From Candidatus Liptonbacteria bacterium (GTDB lineage Bacteria > Patescibacteriota > Minisyncoccia > UBA6257 > 2-01-FULL-56-20): a stretch of 36,623 bases of DNA. Below, piece after piece: positions 8,912 through 16,415 of the stretch. The position numbers and the translations under genes were made by a program. Every line of letters begins with the position of its first letter. Within the stretch, counting starts at the first letter, position 1. The stretch covers positions 1 to 36,623 of the forward strand of contig JACOXZ010000015.1 of the NCBI GenBank assembly GCA_016182105.1, written 5' to 3'. The notes below the pieces were generated by a model. The model was not told where the DNA came from, made no database searches, and saw nothing but the letters and a program-made list of their open reading frames with translations.

Positions 8912-10846
8912 TCAATAATCAGTCGGCCGTCGGCCTGGAGGATCAGCTGTGTCGTACTCAAAAACCGGCAAATTATTCTCCTGCCACTTGAAGCCGACTG
9001 GCGCGCTCAACTCAAACTTATAGCTACTCGAACTTCCTGGCTGTTTCTCAAAGATAAATTGGTAAGCATCTCCGTCTTTGAAGGACGAGGGCAACGTCCT
9101 GGTATAATCAACTACTATCTTCGAGGATTTTTTAATCTCAACTCTAGACCACATTCCAAAAACATTTTTTTCCGACTCTTCAAAGGCTGTGAGTGACGGA
9201 TGATTCAGAAATTCTTTGGCGGTTGATTCAATTTTTACTACCAATGGATCGGGGAGATAGCCATTTTTTTCGTAATTCAGGGGCGGCTGAATTTTCTTCT
9301 CTAAGGCCCCGGAGGTGTTTTGAAGTCTAACCTCTTTGGGCGTAAAGATACGGAGATAATTTTGATTAGGCACCTTATACCACGAGTCCTTGGCAAGGTT
9401 CCCCAGATGTTCACGGACTAGGCTCAAGTGATTGCTCACAGTTCCTTCCTCGTCAAGCTGGCTTTGAAAAAGAAGGTTTTGCTTAATAAAAATGTCTGTT
9501 TTCCCGCCGCCAAGATTCGCATTCACAAGCGCCAGATAATCTCCTATAAAATTCCGGGGTAATTTATAGAGCCGGCCGGCTAAATTATAACTTTCAAAGA
9601 ACTTTTGAAATTCGGGGTTTTTGAAGTAAAACATCAAATCTTTTTCCCTAAGCCACTCCTCGACTAAACTAAAAATCTTTTGCTTCTGTTCCAGTGTGAG
9701 ATTCACGAGACCACTCACCACCTTCGGCGTGAGTTCCTGTAAAATTCCTTTGGGATAACTAAGATTAGCGTCCCGCCCAAGCTCTATCTGTTTTTGAATT
9801 TCGGTTAGGAAATTATTTGCATCAATGAGCTTACCGTTCTTCAGGGTAATTGGCCCGATAATCGAGAGAATATCGCTCACGACGCGTGCGGATATCCCAA
9901 CCGCGCCGTCAAAAACAACTGAATTTCTGGTATAAAATTTGGAAGCCTCCATAAATTCCAGAACCTTTAAGGCGGAGTTGTGAAAATCGAAAAACCAATT
10001 GGCGTCGGCTGCCTTCCACCGGCTCGCAATCGCTTGAATTGGCTTCGGTGGAACAATCTTAAGCTCCAACTCTCGGTCAACATCGTTAATGTCGTAAACT
10101 TGAACATCTTTCACGATTCCCTCCTTAAGCGTAAGCTCGGCAAAACTGCCGATGAAACCGCCGGAGGGTCTCACCTCGGATGGATTTTGGAGAAAGAGAG
10201 CCAGATAGCGATTCACGGGAGAATCGAGCCAGCTTATTAAAAAATTCAAAAAACTCTGAAGCTCTAGCGCCTGGGAATGTAGAGGTAAATAAAAGCCAAG
10301 ATCAATCGGCGCGAGATTCTTAAGTTCGACTATTGAAGATGTAAGCCGGGCGCTCTCGTTTAAAAGATCATCAAGCACGCCCTGAATCTTCTTCAATTCA
10401 GCAAGGAGTTCTCCTCCTTTTCCGGCAAAAATAAACTTAAAAAAATTGTCCCGGAGAAGGGTGATCTCCTGAACTAGGGCCAAAGCTTGAGTCGTAAGTG
10501 TCTGAAAGCTTAAGTAAGCCTTGCCGCTCGTTTTAAGAAGAGGAAGAAACTTGAAAGAAAAATCATCTAATGGGTTATTTAAGTTTTCTTTAAGATCGGA
10601 GAATTTTTTTTCCGCTTCGGGGGTGTTTAAAAGACGGAGATCAGAAATCCCTGATTCAAACTCTTGAAGATTGGAGGATAAATAATTTGCAAGTTTCTCT
10701 CTAGAATAATAAAAACCGACCACAAATACCCCACCCAAGAAAAGAAATACGAGAAGAGTCGCCCAGCCCAGACCCCGCCATATTTGCCTCTGAAGAGAAG
10801 GACGAACGCGGGGTTCTCCTGCCCCTTCTCTAAAATAAAGCTTCAT
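8912..10846 (-). CDS. DUF4012-like large membrane-anchored protein
   Basis: N-terminal TM, YLALFLQNPSEVRPSGGFIGSFAELTLKEG motif, NANLGGGKTDIFIKQNL. Confidence 0.8.
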   Translation of the reverse strand: MKLYFREGAGEPRVRPSLQRQIWRGLGWATLLVFLFLGGVFVVGFYYSREKLANYLSSNLQEFESGISDLRLLNTPEAEKKFSDLKENLNNPLDDFSFKFLPLLKTSGKAYLSFQTLTTQALALVQEITLLRDNFFKFIFAGKGGELLAELKKIQGVLDDLLNESARLTSSIVELKNLAPIDLGFYLPLHSQALELQSFLNFLISWLDSPVNRYLALFLQNPSEVRPSGGFIGSFAELTLKEGIVKDVQVYDINDVDRELELKIVPPKPIQAIASRWKAADANWFFDFHNSALKVLEFMEASKFYTRNSVVFDGAVGISARVVSDILSIIGPITLKNGKLIDANNFLTEIQKQIELGRDANLSYPKGILQELTPKVVSGLVNLTLEQKQKIFSLVEEWLREKDLMFYFKNPEFQKFFESYNLAGRLYKLPRNFIGDYLALVNANLGGGKTDIFIKQNLLFQSQLDEEGTVSNHLSLVREHLGNLAKDSWYKVPNQNYLRIFTPKEVRLQNTSGALEKKIQPPLNYEKNGYLPDPLVVKIESTAKEFLNHPSLTAFEESEKNVFGMWSRVEIKKSSKIVVDYTRTLPSSFKDGDAYQFIFEKQPGSSSSYKFELSAPVGFKWQENNLPVFEYDTADPPGRRPTDY

Positions 10847-10881
10847 CTTTAAACATTATTTTCATTATTGCTTTGTTAGTT

Positions 10882-10899
10882 AAATTTCTAACGGGATCC
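10882..10899. repeat. Single AAATTTCTAACGGGATCC half-unit
   Basis: Same 18-nt unit as the inner arms of the elements at 11715-11931 and 33677-33861. Confidence 0.85.
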
Positions 10900-10904
10900 A
10901 TGGA

Positions 10905-11714
10905 TTAGCGGTAATAAGCCCTGTTTTCAACCCGTAAATCCAAGTAGTCCAGTTTCTTGAATCCGGTTTTTTCTAAAAGGGATTGGATGACGGCTAGAGT
11001 ATTTTCCGCAGGAAAACGCAAACTGAAATAAATTTTCGGTCCATCGTAAGTATCGACTTCGACTTCTTGAAGCCCTAGGTTCTTGAGACTAATTTCTTTA
11101 ATGCTTAAGCTCGATTGGTTAATCACTTCAAAAATTGAGATGAGGTTTGGAATAAAACCTTCAGGCAGAATCTTCGAGCCCAAACGCAGATTTTCCTGGT
11201 AATAATCGTTTAGGGATTTTATCAGATTGCCCTCAACTTCAAAAAATCTTTTGAAAATCACGCCCTCGCGGTCAAACCAAAAGCATTCTGAGGGTAAATT
11301 TTTCTTGAGGCACAAAACACCGAAAGGTTCCCGTTCGGTCACGGTTAAAATAATGCTTCTCTCCCCATAATTTTTTTTGACTTGAAGACTTCCGAGAGTT
11401 GGCAAGGACGCCAAACTCTCATGCCCAACTTCCTTGGGCCAGGCTAAGAAATTTTCGAATCCCAAAAAGTTTCTTAAAAATGATCCTTGAAGAATGAAGT
11501 TTTTGACGAGCCCGATAACCTCTTCTTTTTTAATATCTTTATTACCTAAAACCGTTATCTTCTCCACATTAAAAAAAGACGACCGGAATATGAGCCATCC
11601 GCCGCCTAAAATCAGCGCAAAAAAAAATACGGAAACTGAAATCAGTTTAAAGTAAATCCGCTGTCGCCGCCGACGCCTCTGGCCTTCGTAGAAATAAGTA
11701 CCGGTCTCGATCAT
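10905..11714 (-). CDS. ftsQ: FtsQ/DivIB-type POTRA cell-division protein
   Basis: N-terminal TM, FFNVEKITVLGNKDIKKEEV POTRA-like, VTEREPFGVLC, CFWFDREGVIF, LDLRVENRAYYR. Confidence 0.8.
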   Translation of the reverse strand: MIETGTYFYEGQRRRRRQRIYFKLISVSVFFFALILGGGWLIFRSSFFNVEKITVLGNKDIKKEEVIGLVKNFILQGSFLRNFLGFENFLAWPKEVGHESLASLPTLGSLQVKKNYGERSIILTVTEREPFGVLCLKKNLPSECFWFDREGVIFKRFFEVEGNLIKSLNDYYQENLRLGSKILPEGFIPNLISIFEVINQSSLSIKEISLKNLGLQEVEVDTYDGPKIYFSLRFPAENTLAVIQSLLEKTGFKKLDYLDLRVENRAYYR

Positions 11715-11931
11715 CCCGTTAGAGATAGGATCCCGTTAGAAATTTAACAGTCATCGACTTTTCGAAATAAATTACTTTTCTTCTTTTAGTCATTGTTTTC
11801 ATATATTAAATATATTAATGGATTGCAAAATTTCTAACGGGATCCGTTAATATCACGCAAGACCTTTGGCTGGTGTAAGCTCATAATTACAAAACTGGAT
11901 GCAGTTCATAAGATGGGGCATCTCTAACGGG
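11715..11931. mobile_element. MITE-like intergenic element, copy A, outer TIR CCCGTTAGAGAT, nested inner IR GGATCCCGTTAGAAATTT
   Basis: Outer arms 11715-11726/11920-11931; inner arms 11729-11746/11828-11845; homologous to 33677-33861; flanked by ATCAT on both sides. Confidence 0.8.
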
Positions 11932-11935
11932 ATCA

Positions 11936-13078
11936 TCAGGCTAAAACCCTTTGGATCAATGGGTTCAAGCGCGTCAAAAATTCGTAGTGGACGGTGCCCA
12001 GTTTCTCCGCGACTTCAAAAGCTTTGAGCTCGGCTTCACGGTCTCGCCCGACTAAAGTCACGACATCGCCCGGCCGGCAGACGATATTCTGGACATTCAA
12101 AGTCGTAAGATCCATTGATACCCGACCAAGGACTTTTGCCCTTTTGCCGCAGACAATCGCCTCGCCGATATTCGAGAGACCGCGAGGAAAACCGTGCCAG
12201 TAGCCAACCGGCAAAACCGCAATTTTTGTCGATTGCTTGAGGCGTTCCGTGAGGTCATAGCCAACAAAACTCTCTGCGGCCGCCTGCTTCACTTCGCTTA
12301 AAACCGCCCTCCAGCTTAAAACCGGCCACAGGCGAATCTTTGGCAAATGGATTTCAAGTTCTTTTGACGGCCATAGACCGTAAAGACCGATGCCTATCCG
12401 AACCGCATCTAAGTGGTATTTTTTATCTACTAGAGTCGCGCCGGTTGCAGAGGAGTGTTTAATTAAGTTTTTATAGCCAGCCTTTTCAAAAAGACGGTTG
12501 GCTTTTTCGAATTTTTTGAACTGTACCTCGGTGTAGGTCGGATAATTAATGTCTTTGGCTGAAGCAAAGTGGGTATAAATTCCCTTAAAACTAGGTTTTA
12601 GGTGAGAGGTTTTAGGTTTTAGAAACCTAATAACCGCTGGCAGGTCTTCTAGATAAAACCCCTGACGATTCATGCCTGTGTCAATCTTTAGATGAAAAGT
12701 CGGCGGGTTTTTGGATTTTAAGAGGGATTTTAAGGCCTCGAAGCTCGAAACGGTGAGTGCAATGTCATTCGTCGTCCCTTCGGCGAGGCGCGCCGGAAAG
12801 GTCGGCCCCAAAACAAGAATCGGTTTTTTTATTTTTTCTTTTCGGAGGCGAAGGCCTTCAATAACACTATCAACGCAGAAACCGTCCACGCCCTCTTCCG
12901 CGGCTTTGGCGAAAATCGAGAGGCCGTGGCCGTAGGCATTGGATTTAACGACTGACCAAAGCTTTGCCTTGGGTCCGATGATTTTTCGAAAAGTGTCGCA
13001 GTTCCTTCTAATCGCGTTTTGGTCAATCTCTATCCACGTTTTAAAACCTTGTTCAGCTAATGCTCTCTTGGCCAACAT
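11936..13078 (-). CDS. alr: Alanine racemase
   Basis: WSVVKSNAYGHG (PLP lysine), KIDTGMNRQGF, GIYTHFASA, VLPVGYWHGFPRGL, VSMDLTTLNV motifs. Confidence 0.96.
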   Translation of the reverse strand: MLAKRALAEQGFKTWIEIDQNAIRRNCDTFRKIIGPKAKLWSVVKSNAYGHGLSIFAKAAEEGVDGFCVDSVIEGLRLRKEKIKKPILVLGPTFPARLAEGTTNDIALTVSSFEALKSLLKSKNPPTFHLKIDTGMNRQGFYLEDLPAVIRFLKPKTSHLKPSFKGIYTHFASAKDINYPTYTEVQFKKFEKANRLFEKAGYKNLIKHSSATGATLVDKKYHLDAVRIGIGLYGLWPSKELEIHLPKIRLWPVLSWRAVLSEVKQAAAESFVGYDLTERLKQSTKIAVLPVGYWHGFPRGLSNIGEAIVCGKRAKVLGRVSMDLTTLNVQNIVCRPGDVVTLVGRDREAELKAFEVAEKLGTVHYEFLTRLNPLIQRVLA

Positions 13079-14306
13079 ACTTTTGTAGAACTTTGGGGAT
13101 TTTTATTTTGCCGTCCAGAGTCTGATAATTTTCGAAAATCGCGATCAAGGTGCGGCCAATGGCAAAAGCCGTGGCATTCAGCATATGAAGAAATTCGGTT
13201 TTGCCTGCCTGACCGGCAGGCAGGCCGTCGCGGCGGCGGTACTTCACGTTTATGCCGCGGGCCTGGAAATCCGTAGTATTTGAAGCTGAATGCGTCTCGC
13301 GGTATTTTCCTTCGCCGGGAAGCCAAGTTTCGATATCGTATTGCCGTGCGTCCGCAAAACCCATTTCACCCGACGCGACCTCGACCACGCGATAAGGCAG
13401 TTCAAGTTCTTGCATCATCTTCTCCTGGAGCGAGAGGAGAAACTTGTGTTCTTTTTCCGACTCTTCGGGTCGGACAAACGCCATCATCTCGACTTTGTCG
13501 AACTGGTGGACGCGGATGATGCCTTTCGTGTCTTTCCCATACGATCCCGCTTCTCGCCGGAAGCACGTTGAAAACGCGGCATATCGCTTCGGGAGTTCCC
13601 CTTGATCAAGCACCTCGTCCATGTGGTACGGGCCGACGGAGTGCTCGGATGAACCGACAAGGTAAAGATTGTCTTCGGGAATGTGGAATGCGTCTTTATC
13701 CTCAACAAACTTTACCTTCCCCATTCCGTGCATCACCTCAGGCCTCACGAGGACCGGCGGGACTATGGGGATAAACTTCTCCTTGACAAGGGTCTTAATC
13801 GCAAGATCAACGAGCGCGAATTCAAGGAGCACGGCCTCATTTTTTAAATATCCGAACCGGCTCCCGGAAACTTTAGCGGCGCGCTCGGTGTCGATAAGGT
13901 CGAGATTATGCGCAAGGGTTAAATAATCTTTTGCAGGAAAAGAAAATTTTGGCTTGTTTCCTATCTCACGAAGCATCTTATTGTCCGCTTCGCTCTTTCC
14001 GACCGGGACGGATGGCAAGGGTACATTCGGAATTTGGAGCAAAACTGCTTCTCGTTCTTTCTCCGCTTCCGCAAGACGTGATTCCTTCGCTTTTATTTTC
14101 TCCTTTATCTTACTAGCTTCCTTTACTTTTTTTTCCGCACCGAGCTTTTTCTGTTCGTTCCGCAGACCGTCAATTTCGGTCGTAAGCGCCCGCCATTCCT
14201 CATCAAGCTTCAAAAACCGGTCCACGAGCTTCGGGTCGGCCCCTTTTGCGGCAATGCCTTTCTTCACTGTTTCGGGCTCTTTGCGGATGAGGTTAACGTC
14301 TAACAT
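13053..14306 (-). CDS. serS: Seryl-tRNA synthetase
   Basis: MLDVNLIRKEPETVKKGIAAKG, FRREAGSYGKDTKGIIRVHQFDKVEM, ATAFAIGRTLIAIFENYQ. Confidence 0.97.
   Translation of the reverse strand: MLDVNLIRKEPETVKKGIAAKGADPKLVDRFLKLDEEWRALTTEIDGLRNEQKKLGAEKKVKEASKIKEKIKAKESRLAEAEKEREAVLLQIPNVPLPSVPVGKSEADNKMLREIGNKPKFSFPAKDYLTLAHNLDLIDTERAAKVSGSRFGYLKNEAVLLEFALVDLAIKTLVKEKFIPIVPPVLVRPEVMHGMGKVKFVEDKDAFHIPEDNLYLVGSSEHSVGPYHMDEVLDQGELPKRYAAFSTCFRREAGSYGKDTKGIIRVHQFDKVEMMAFVRPEESEKEHKFLLSLQEKMMQELELPYRVVEVASGEMGFADARQYDIETWLPGEGKYRETHSASNTTDFQARGINVKYRRRDGLPAGQAGKTEFLHMLNATAFAIGRTLIAIFENYQTLDGKIKIPKVLQKYVGQESIS
13203..13225. repeat. In-frame palindromic insertion GCCTGCCTGACCGGCAGGCAGGC in serS
   Basis: 9-bp arms; encodes GLPAGQAG between conserved SerRS segments. 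Confidence 0.8.
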
Positions 14307-14321
14307 TTATATAATCCTACA

Positions 14322-14576
14322 CTATTCGTAAATATCTTTCCGATGGCCGATCACGAAGAAAACAGTGTTGTCCCGATCAAAATAAAAAAGCACGCGGTAG
14401 CGGCGTGTCACGCGAAACGAATAAGCGCCAGGGAGGTCCTTGAGACGCTTTACGTGAAGCCGTGAATCGAGCCAGCTCTCTCTGAAAATCTTTTCCTGTT
14501 TGTGGAAAATGCGCTGGACTTCCCGCGGAAGCTTTCGGAAAGCGTCGGCAAAATCCTTCGTCCTCCGAATGACCAT
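14322..14576 (-). CDS. RelE/ParE-superfamily toxin-like protein
   Basis: 84 aa; FADAFRKLP...RLKDLPGAYSFRVTRRYRVLFYFDRDNTVFFVIGHRKDIY. Confidence 0.8.
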   Translation of the reverse strand: MVIRRTKDFADAFRKLPREVQRIFHKQEKIFRESWLDSRLHVKRLKDLPGAYSFRVTRRYRVLFYFDRDNTVFFVIGHRKDIYE

Positions 14577-14582
14577 GCGAAG

Positions 14583-14771
14583 CTAACGGCTCCGAAAAGA
14601 TCGGGTTGCCTTATGATATGCCTTTTTTATCTCCTTCGCGTTTTCGTACTCTCCCAAGCTTTCCTCTGGAATAAGGAGTAAAAGTTTCCGCAGCTGGCCT
14701 TTAATGACCTTGAGTTCGCTTACAAGGTTTTCGAGTACAGCAGTCTGCTTTTTCTCAGTTATAGTAGCCAT
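14583..14771 (-). CDS. Putative antitoxin
   Basis: 62 aa, helical/charged, immediately upstream of the RelE-like ORF in a two-gene unit. Confidence 0.6.
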   Translation of the reverse strand: MATITEKKQTAVLENLVSELKVIKGQLRKLLLLIPEESLGEYENAKEIKKAYHKATRSFRSR

Positions 14772-14884
14772 ATGCTTATCTTAACGAAACTGTGAAAAAT
14801 ATCAAACTCAAAAATTTCCCTTAACCACTCACTTAATCCTACCAAAAAATAGGTGGTTTTGCTTGTCCCGCCATTCGGCGGTGG

Positions 14885-14916
14885 GGAAACCCCGACGCCT
14901 CAACAGTCGGGGTTCC
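14885..14916. repeat. Hairpin GGAAACCCCGAC...GTCGGGGTTCC
   Basis: Inverted repeat in intergenic DNA. Confidence 0.7.
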
Positions 14917-14943
14917 GACCTCACCTTTTGCAAGCGTCGGAAT

Positions 14944-14976
14944 AAAAAAAACCCCAAACATTTCTGTTTGGGGTTA
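14944..14976 (-). terminator. Rho-independent terminator
   Basis: AACCCCAAACAGAAATGTTTGGGGT followed by T-run on minus strand, after 15003-15683. Confidence 0.85.
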
Positions 14977-15002
14977 AAGAATAAAGCTACAAGTTACAAG
15001 AA

Positions 15003-15683
15003 TTACGAAACTACTGCACGAGAACGCATGTCGACGCTCTGACCGCCAGGGCCGGACCAGAACACGCCCACCTGGACGCCGCTCCAGTACACGCCCGGGA
15101 CGCTACCGCCAGAGTGACGCGAACCCGTGCAAAGGGTCGAGTTATCAACGTCCAAGTGCTTCCCGGTTTCATCGAAGAACTTAATCTCGTAGATGAACCG
15201 TTCTTCGAGCGTGATACTGGGGATGTTTTCCCGCTTCAGGTCGTTTGCGGATTTGTTCTTCAGCTCCTCGTCAGCCTCGACGCGGTTTCTCACCCAGACA
15301 CAATAGTCCTTGTCGGCCTTGCGATCCGAGGTGATGTCGTCGAGATTATCTGAGTACTTCCAGGCCGGCATCAGGGATTTGATCCGACTGAAGATTTTCT
15401 CCGGGGTCATACCTTCCGCGACCACGATCAGGCGGTCGAAGCCTTCTTCATGTTCGGGGATTCTTAGGGTGGAGAAATCCCTGTCCAGATTGAAGTGTTT
15501 TTCGTAGAAGAACTGCCAACCGGCAAGAAGTTTTTCACACTCACTCCCTGATATGCCACCGCGGAGAAATCCTTGAAGGCGGTTCTTGGTTATTTTCCTG
15601 CTCTCAATCTGAGCGAAGAATTCTTTGATCTGCGCAGGCGTCGGAGAATCCGAGGCCCAGGCAGTCGCATGCAACTTTAACAT
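15003..15683 (-). CDS. Hypothetical protein, copy 2 of accessory paralog family with variable C-terminus
   Basis: ORF 226 aa; shares KADKDYC.WVR.RVEADEELKNKSANDLKRENIP.ITLEER...KFFDETGKHLDV with 21383-21880; SD CAGGAGG upstream. Confidence 0.85.
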   Translation of the reverse strand: MLKLHATAWASDSPTPAQIKEFFAQIESRKITKNRLQGFLRGGISGSECEKLLAGWQFFYEKHFNLDRDFSTLRIPEHEEGFDRLIVVAEGMTPEKIFSRIKSLMPAWKYSDNLDDITSDRKADKDYCVWVRNRVEADEELKNKSANDLKRENIPSITLEERFIYEIKFFDETGKHLDVDNSTLCTGSRHSGGSVPGVYWSGVQVGVFWSGPGGQSVDMRSRAVVS

Positions 15684-15802
15684 CGCACACCTCCTGTCAT
15701 TATGGTTTCCGTCCGATTCCGTCGGAACAGCGGTATTACGCTATCAACTTTATCTAAAAGTAATTAAATCTCTAAATATATAATTTGTCAATATCATCGG
15801 AA

Positions 15803-15830
15803 TAAAAAAGCCCCAATTTACATTGGGGCT
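15803..15830 (-). terminator. Rho-independent terminator
   Basis: AGCCCCAATGTAAATTGGGGCT followed by TTTTTT on minus strand. Confidence 0.85.
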
Positions 15831-15836
15831 GGGACA

Positions 15837-16247
15837 CTATGAAAGAGCTCTACAATCGCAGGATCCATCAAGACAAGCTCTTATCTTGTTTGAGTTCTTC
15901 CCTGCAAAATGTGTCACCCCTGCTTCTTGCCAGAGTGAAAATTTGCCTTCATCGCCGGAATTGGAAATAACAAGGATATCAGGATAATTCTTCTGGCAGT
16001 AAGCGGCAATGTTCGGGCCAATGAAATCTCCACGGATAGTACCGTCAAGGATAATTACATGAGGCCGGTCGGTATTGATTATTTCGATTGCTCCCGCTTC
16101 TGAAAGAATGTCTTTAAACTCGCACCACTCGATAAGTGGAACATCCTCGCACACCATAGGGAGGCAATCTTCGTAACCAAGCTCCATACACTTATCGTCG
16201 ATTACCAAAACGCGGCGCTTTTTTTGAGCTTCAACCAATACTTTCAT
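15837..16247 (-). CDS. Stand-alone receiver (REC)-like domain protein
   Basis: RRVLVIDDKC...DRPHVIILDGTIRG...VISNSGDEGKFSLWQEAGVTHFAGK. Start moved inward to ATG at 16247 preceded by GGAGG; the track start at 16352 overlaps the promoter. Confidence 0.65.
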   Translation of the reverse strand: MKVLVEAQKKRRVLVIDDKCMELGYEDCLPMVCEDVPLIEWCEFKDILSEAGAIEIINTDRPHVIILDGTIRGDFIGPNIAAYCQKNYPDILVISNSGDEGKFSLWQEAGVTHFAGKNSNKIRACLDGSCDCRALS

Positions 16248-16257
16248 ATATCCTCCT

Positions 16258-16273
16258 TCCGCCAGCTGGCGGA
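16258..16273. repeat. Palindrome TCCGCCAGCTGGCGGA in 5' leader
   Basis: Perfect 16-nt palindrome between promoter and SD. Confidence 0.8.
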
Positions 16274-16323
16274 TTTGATTTTCAAATATCAGCTTTATAT
16301 CAAGAGTAATTGTAGCATAAGTA

Positions 16324-16352
16324 ATTATAGCATATCTTAGGTGCGGGGTCAA
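16324..16352 (-). promoter_or_regulatory. Sigma70-like promoter TTGACC-17nt-TATAAT
   Basis: TTGACCCCGCACCTAAGATATGCTATAAT on minus strand. Confidence 0.65.
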
Positions 16353-16415
16353 TACAAACAGAGAGATGACGAGAATCCTTCAAAATCGCTCGCAAAACCC
16401 CTATAATCAAAACCA

